Assembly (NCBI GenBank): GCA_020059785.1
Contig: JAGVBL010000418.1
Location: 1-8,278 of the forward strand
Direction of reading: 5' to 3'
DNA from: Ignavibacteriales bacterium
GTDB taxonomy: Bacteria; Bacteroidota; Ignavibacteria; Ignavibacteriales; Melioribacteraceae
DNA: 8,278 nucleotides
Part shown: positions 6,579 through 8,278 of the stretch, in pieces
Numbering within the stretch: the first letter of the stretch is position 1
How the letters are laid out: each line of letters begins with the position of its first letter
Position numbers and translations under genes: made by a program
The notes under the pieces: model-generated
Told to the model about the DNA's origin: nothing
The model's database searches: none
The model's input: only the letters and a program-made list of their open reading frames with translations

Positions 6579-7013
6579 TTGACAAACAGATCACTAGCCA
6601 TACTTAAACCCGATTGTATAAGAAAGCAATTAATCGGAAATGTTATTTCACACATACAGAAAGCAGGATTCAAAATCTTAGGACTTAAGATGGTAAGGTT
6701 AACTGAAGATTCCGCAAAAGGATTTTATGAAATACATAAAGAAAGACCATTTTTTAACGACCTGATTAAGTATATGACCTCGGGACCATGTGTACCGATA
6801 GTATTAGAAAAAGAAAATGCAGTAGAAGAATTCCGCAGCTTAATCGGTGCAACAGACCCGGCTAAAGCTGATGAAGGAACCATCAGAAAGCTCTATGCTG
6901 ATAATATTCAGGAGAATATTGTTCACGGTTCGGATTCGAATGAAAATGCTCTGAAAGAAATTTCTCACTTCTTTTCTAGAAAAGAGCTGCTCGAAATCAA
7001 CGGATGGAATTAA
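6579..7013 (+). CDS. ndk: Nucleoside diphosphate kinase
   Basis: Ndk transfers the gamma phosphate of ATP to nucleoside diphosphates through a phosphohistidine, balancing NTP and dNTP pools. The 144 residues match the family length. Signature elements are SLAILKPDCIRKQLIG (5-20), the FYEIHKERPFF region (49-59), MTSGPCVPIVLE (66-77), GATDPAKADEGTIRKLYA (90-107), and the active site NIVHGSDS with His116. The start is TTG at 6579 with AAGGAG just upstream; it begins directly at the conserved N-terminal strand. A pairing of sucD with ndk makes functional sense, since succinyl-CoA synthetase makes ATP or GTP and Ndk equilibrates them; here hicB and the hicA remnant lie between the two. A hairpin terminator follows. 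Confidence 0.97.
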   Translation: MTNRSLAILKPDCIRKQLIGNVISHIQKAGFKILGLKMVRLTEDSAKGFYEIHKERPFFNDLIKYMTSGPCVPIVLEKENAVEEFRSLIGATDPAKADEGTIRKLYADNIQENIVHGSDSNENALKEISHFFSRKELLEINGWN

Positions 7014-7020
7014 AACCACT

Positions 7021-7044
7021 ACTCCCCTTTTTAACAAGGGGAGT
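7021..7044 (+). terminator. Hairpin terminator after ndk
   Basis: ACTCCCCTT (7021-7029) and AAGGGGAGT (7036-7044) form a perfect 9-bp stem with a 6-base loop, 7 bp after the ndk stop. The U-tract downstream is short (TTCATTT), so it may be an imperfect intrinsic terminator. It probably ends the sucD-hicB-ndk unit. The next gene starts 25 bp later with no obvious promoter of its own, so some read-through is plausible. Confidence 0.75.
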
Positions 7045-7069
7045 TTCATTTAACTAAACCGGAAATAAA

Positions 7070-8101
7070 ATGACAAGAAAAATTTTTAATTCAATAATCG
7101 GCTTATTATTTATATCGATGATAATAGGATGCGGTAAATCAGAAGAGAAAAAAGAAACACAAGCTGGTCAGGATAATTATCAATCAATCCCAATAAAAGA
7201 AGGAAGTCTATCCCTAAGGTATAAGTTTACCAAAGGAGATAAATTCAATTATAAACTGACTACTATTTCCACTTCTGATGAGACAATAAAAACCGATTCA
7301 ACAATCAACTCTAAGCTAATTCAGACTCTTACTTATTTTGTAGACATTGAAGTGCTTGAAATTGATGAAGATAAGATTGCAGAGCTGAGTGTAAATATTG
7401 CATCAGTTAACCTGGATGCAAATATCAACGGGCAGAAGATAACTTTCGATTCAAAGGCTGAATTACCTCAAGAAGAAAAATTACGTTTTATTGAATATGC
7501 GAGTATAGCAAATTCTCCATACCGTGCAAGAGTAAGTTCACGTGGCGAGGTAATAGAAGTAACACGTCTCGATAAGATGATTGATAAAATGAATTCGATG
7601 CAGCCGCAGCCGCAAAAATTAACTGCCGAGCAGAAATCCCAGCTTTCGAAAAACTTAAGTGAATCTGCATTACGACCATTAACACAGTTATTGTTCAGGG
7701 AACTCCCCGAAAAATCTGTCGGAAAGGATTCTACATGGGAAAGAAAATATCCGGCTCAGGTAAGCGTATTTAATATAGAAAACACTGCTGTATTCAAGAT
7801 TAACGATTTCGTAAATCTAAGCGGTGACAAGGGAGCCTTAATTACAGCAGAATTAACTGCTAAATGGAGCGGCAACAAAACCGGTGAAGAAGAAGGTGTT
7901 AAATATGCATTCGAAGATCCTGTAATCTCCGGGAACGGTAAAATTATATTCAATATTGATAAAGGCTTACTTATAAAAGCGGAGACTCTTACAAATATCG
8001 ATTTAACTGTTGATGTAAAAGCAAAGGATTCGATGCAGAAAATTAAATCGACAAAACGAAGTGAGAAATCATCAAATAAGAATATTGTTGAGCTTCTTTA
8101 G
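7070..8101 (+). CDS. Secreted lipoprotein of unknown function (DUF6263-like)
   Basis: I do not recognise a specific function. The N-terminus is a lipoprotein signal: KR-rich start, hydrophobic stretch (9-19) and a lipobox IIGC with the lipidated Cys21, followed by a charged linker (KSEEKKE, 23-29). Mature residues 46-343 look like a beta-rich, soluble domain: SLRYKFTKGDKFNYKL (49-63), SSRGEVIEVTRLDKM (156-170), a Gln/Pro stretch (MQPQPQK, 177-183), LLFRELPEKSVGKDSTWERK (207-226) and a Gly-Asn-Gly strand GNGKIIFNIDKGLL (288-301). The 'elPeK.V..GDsW' type segment and the opening LRYKF..GD resemble the DUF6263 family of Bacteroidota-like lipoproteins, recalled without a search. A short Lys/Ser-rich tail ends it. 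The ATG at 7070 has GGAA nearby. It would be anchored in the outer or inner membrane facing the periplasm. Confidence 0.85.
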   Translation: MTRKIFNSIIGLLFISMIIGCGKSEEKKETQAGQDNYQSIPIKEGSLSLRYKFTKGDKFNYKLTTISTSDETIKTDSTINSKLIQTLTYFVDIEVLEIDEDKIAELSVNIASVNLDANINGQKITFDSKAELPQEEKLRFIEYASIANSPYRARVSSRGEVIEVTRLDKMIDKMNSMQPQPQKLTAEQKSQLSKNLSESALRPLTQLLFRELPEKSVGKDSTWERKYPAQVSVFNIENTAVFKINDFVNLSGDKGALITAELTAKWSGNKTGEEEGVKYAFEDPVISGNGKIIFNIDKGLLIKAETLTNIDLTVDVKAKDSMQKIKSTKRSEKSSNKNIVELL

Positions 8102-8110
8102 ATTATAAAT

Positions 8111-8229
8111 AAGAGGCTGTCTTAAAAGAAATAGTTGCGGCACACTTAAGTTGAAGTTTAGTTCTAATCGAGAATGTCAGTCTTCGACAAGCTCAGACTG
8201 ACATTGATAAACTTTTTAAGCAGCCTCTT
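8111..8229. repeat. MITE-like element with terminal inverted repeats and internal hairpin
   Basis: This non-coding element of about 119 bp lies 9 bp after the lipoprotein gene. Its ends are inverted: AAGAGGCTG (8111-8119) pairs with CAGCCTCTT (8221-8229), and CTTAAAA (8121-8127) pairs with TTTTAAG (8214-8220), with a single unpaired T at 8120 between them. Nested inside is a second palindrome, a perfect 11-bp hairpin at 8173-8205. No ORF of note is present. The layout is that of a miniature inverted-repeat transposable element or a solo insertion-sequence derivative. A target-site duplication is not clear in the flanking A/T-rich bases. Confidence 0.55.
8173..8205. repeat. Perfect 11-bp inverted repeat (REP-like hairpin)
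   Basis: AATGTCAGTCT (8173-8183) and AGACTGACATT (8195-8205) are exact reverse complements around an 11-base loop, tcgacaagctc. The core cttcgacaagctcag resembles a palindromic intergenic repeat that I recall as widespread in several bacterial genomes. As RNA it would form a stable stem that could end or protect the 3' end of the lipoprotein transcript, although no U-tract follows. Confidence 0.7.
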
Positions 8230-8278
8230 TAAAAGCTCAGACTGACATTGATAAACTTTTTAAGCAGCCTCTTTAAAA
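8191..8278. repeat. Two exact 44-bp tandem copies at the window end
   Basis: Bases 8191-8234 are repeated exactly at 8235-8278; including two matching bases to the left, the match is 46 bp at an offset of 44. The unit holds the right arm of the hairpin (AGACTGACATT) and the right terminal inverted repeat of the element. The second copy ends on the last base of the window, so whether more copies follow cannot be seen. Confidence 0.9.

Noticed and set aside
8191..8278. Start of a CRISPR array
   Set aside because: The two 44-bp copies are directly adjacent with no spacer, and each contains only half of a palindrome; no cas gene is in view.

Overview
This is an AT-rich, densely packed bacterial chromosomal window made up mostly of housekeeping genes. 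The best guess for the host is the Bacteroidota/Chlorobiota/Ignavibacteriota (FCB) group, possibly Ignavibacteriota. The grounds are perfect TAnnTTTG (-7 type) promoter cores upstream of psd and sucD, a TatA with Glu rather than Gln in its membrane helix, an A-rich base composition and a lipoprotein of a Bacteroidota-like type. This placement is an inference, because no rRNA or clade-specific marker is present.

Layout. (1) 1-843, minus strand: ybaB/ebfC followed after 2 bp by recR, a classic recombination-repair pair; recR runs off the left edge and lacks its C-terminus. (2) 844-987: divergent promoter region. (3) 988-5018, plus strand: a tight run psd-pssA-purS-purQ-tatA-gatA. It joins phosphatidylethanolamine synthesis (psd, pssA), two subunits of FGAM synthase (purS, purQ), a Tat translocase subunit (tatA) and the GatA subunit of the tRNA-dependent amidotransferase. 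Gaps are 24 bp or less, and two gene pairs overlap. (4) 5088-7044, plus strand: sucD (succinyl-CoA synthetase alpha) with an unusual Lys-rich C-terminal tail, an intact hicB antitoxin gene, a decayed hicA toxin gene broken by two frameshifts and a stop codon, and ndk, closed by a good hairpin terminator. (5) 7070-8101, plus strand: a lipoprotein of unknown function. (6) 8102-8278: a non-coding element of about 119 bp with terminal inverted repeats enclosing a perfect 11-bp hairpin. Its right end is tandemly repeated (44-bp period) up to the last base of the window.

How the genes work together. Psd and PssA are consecutive enzymes that turn CDP-diacylglycerol and serine into phosphatidylethanolamine. 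PurS and PurQ join PurL (not in the window) for the fourth step of purine synthesis. SucD (with SucC, not in the window) and Ndk are functionally linked through NTP/NDP exchange, and a hicBA module now sits between them. I see no new multi-gene system. The most distinctive items are the histone-like tail on SucD, the fossil hicA that leaves hicB as an orphan antitoxin, and the nested palindromic element at the right end.
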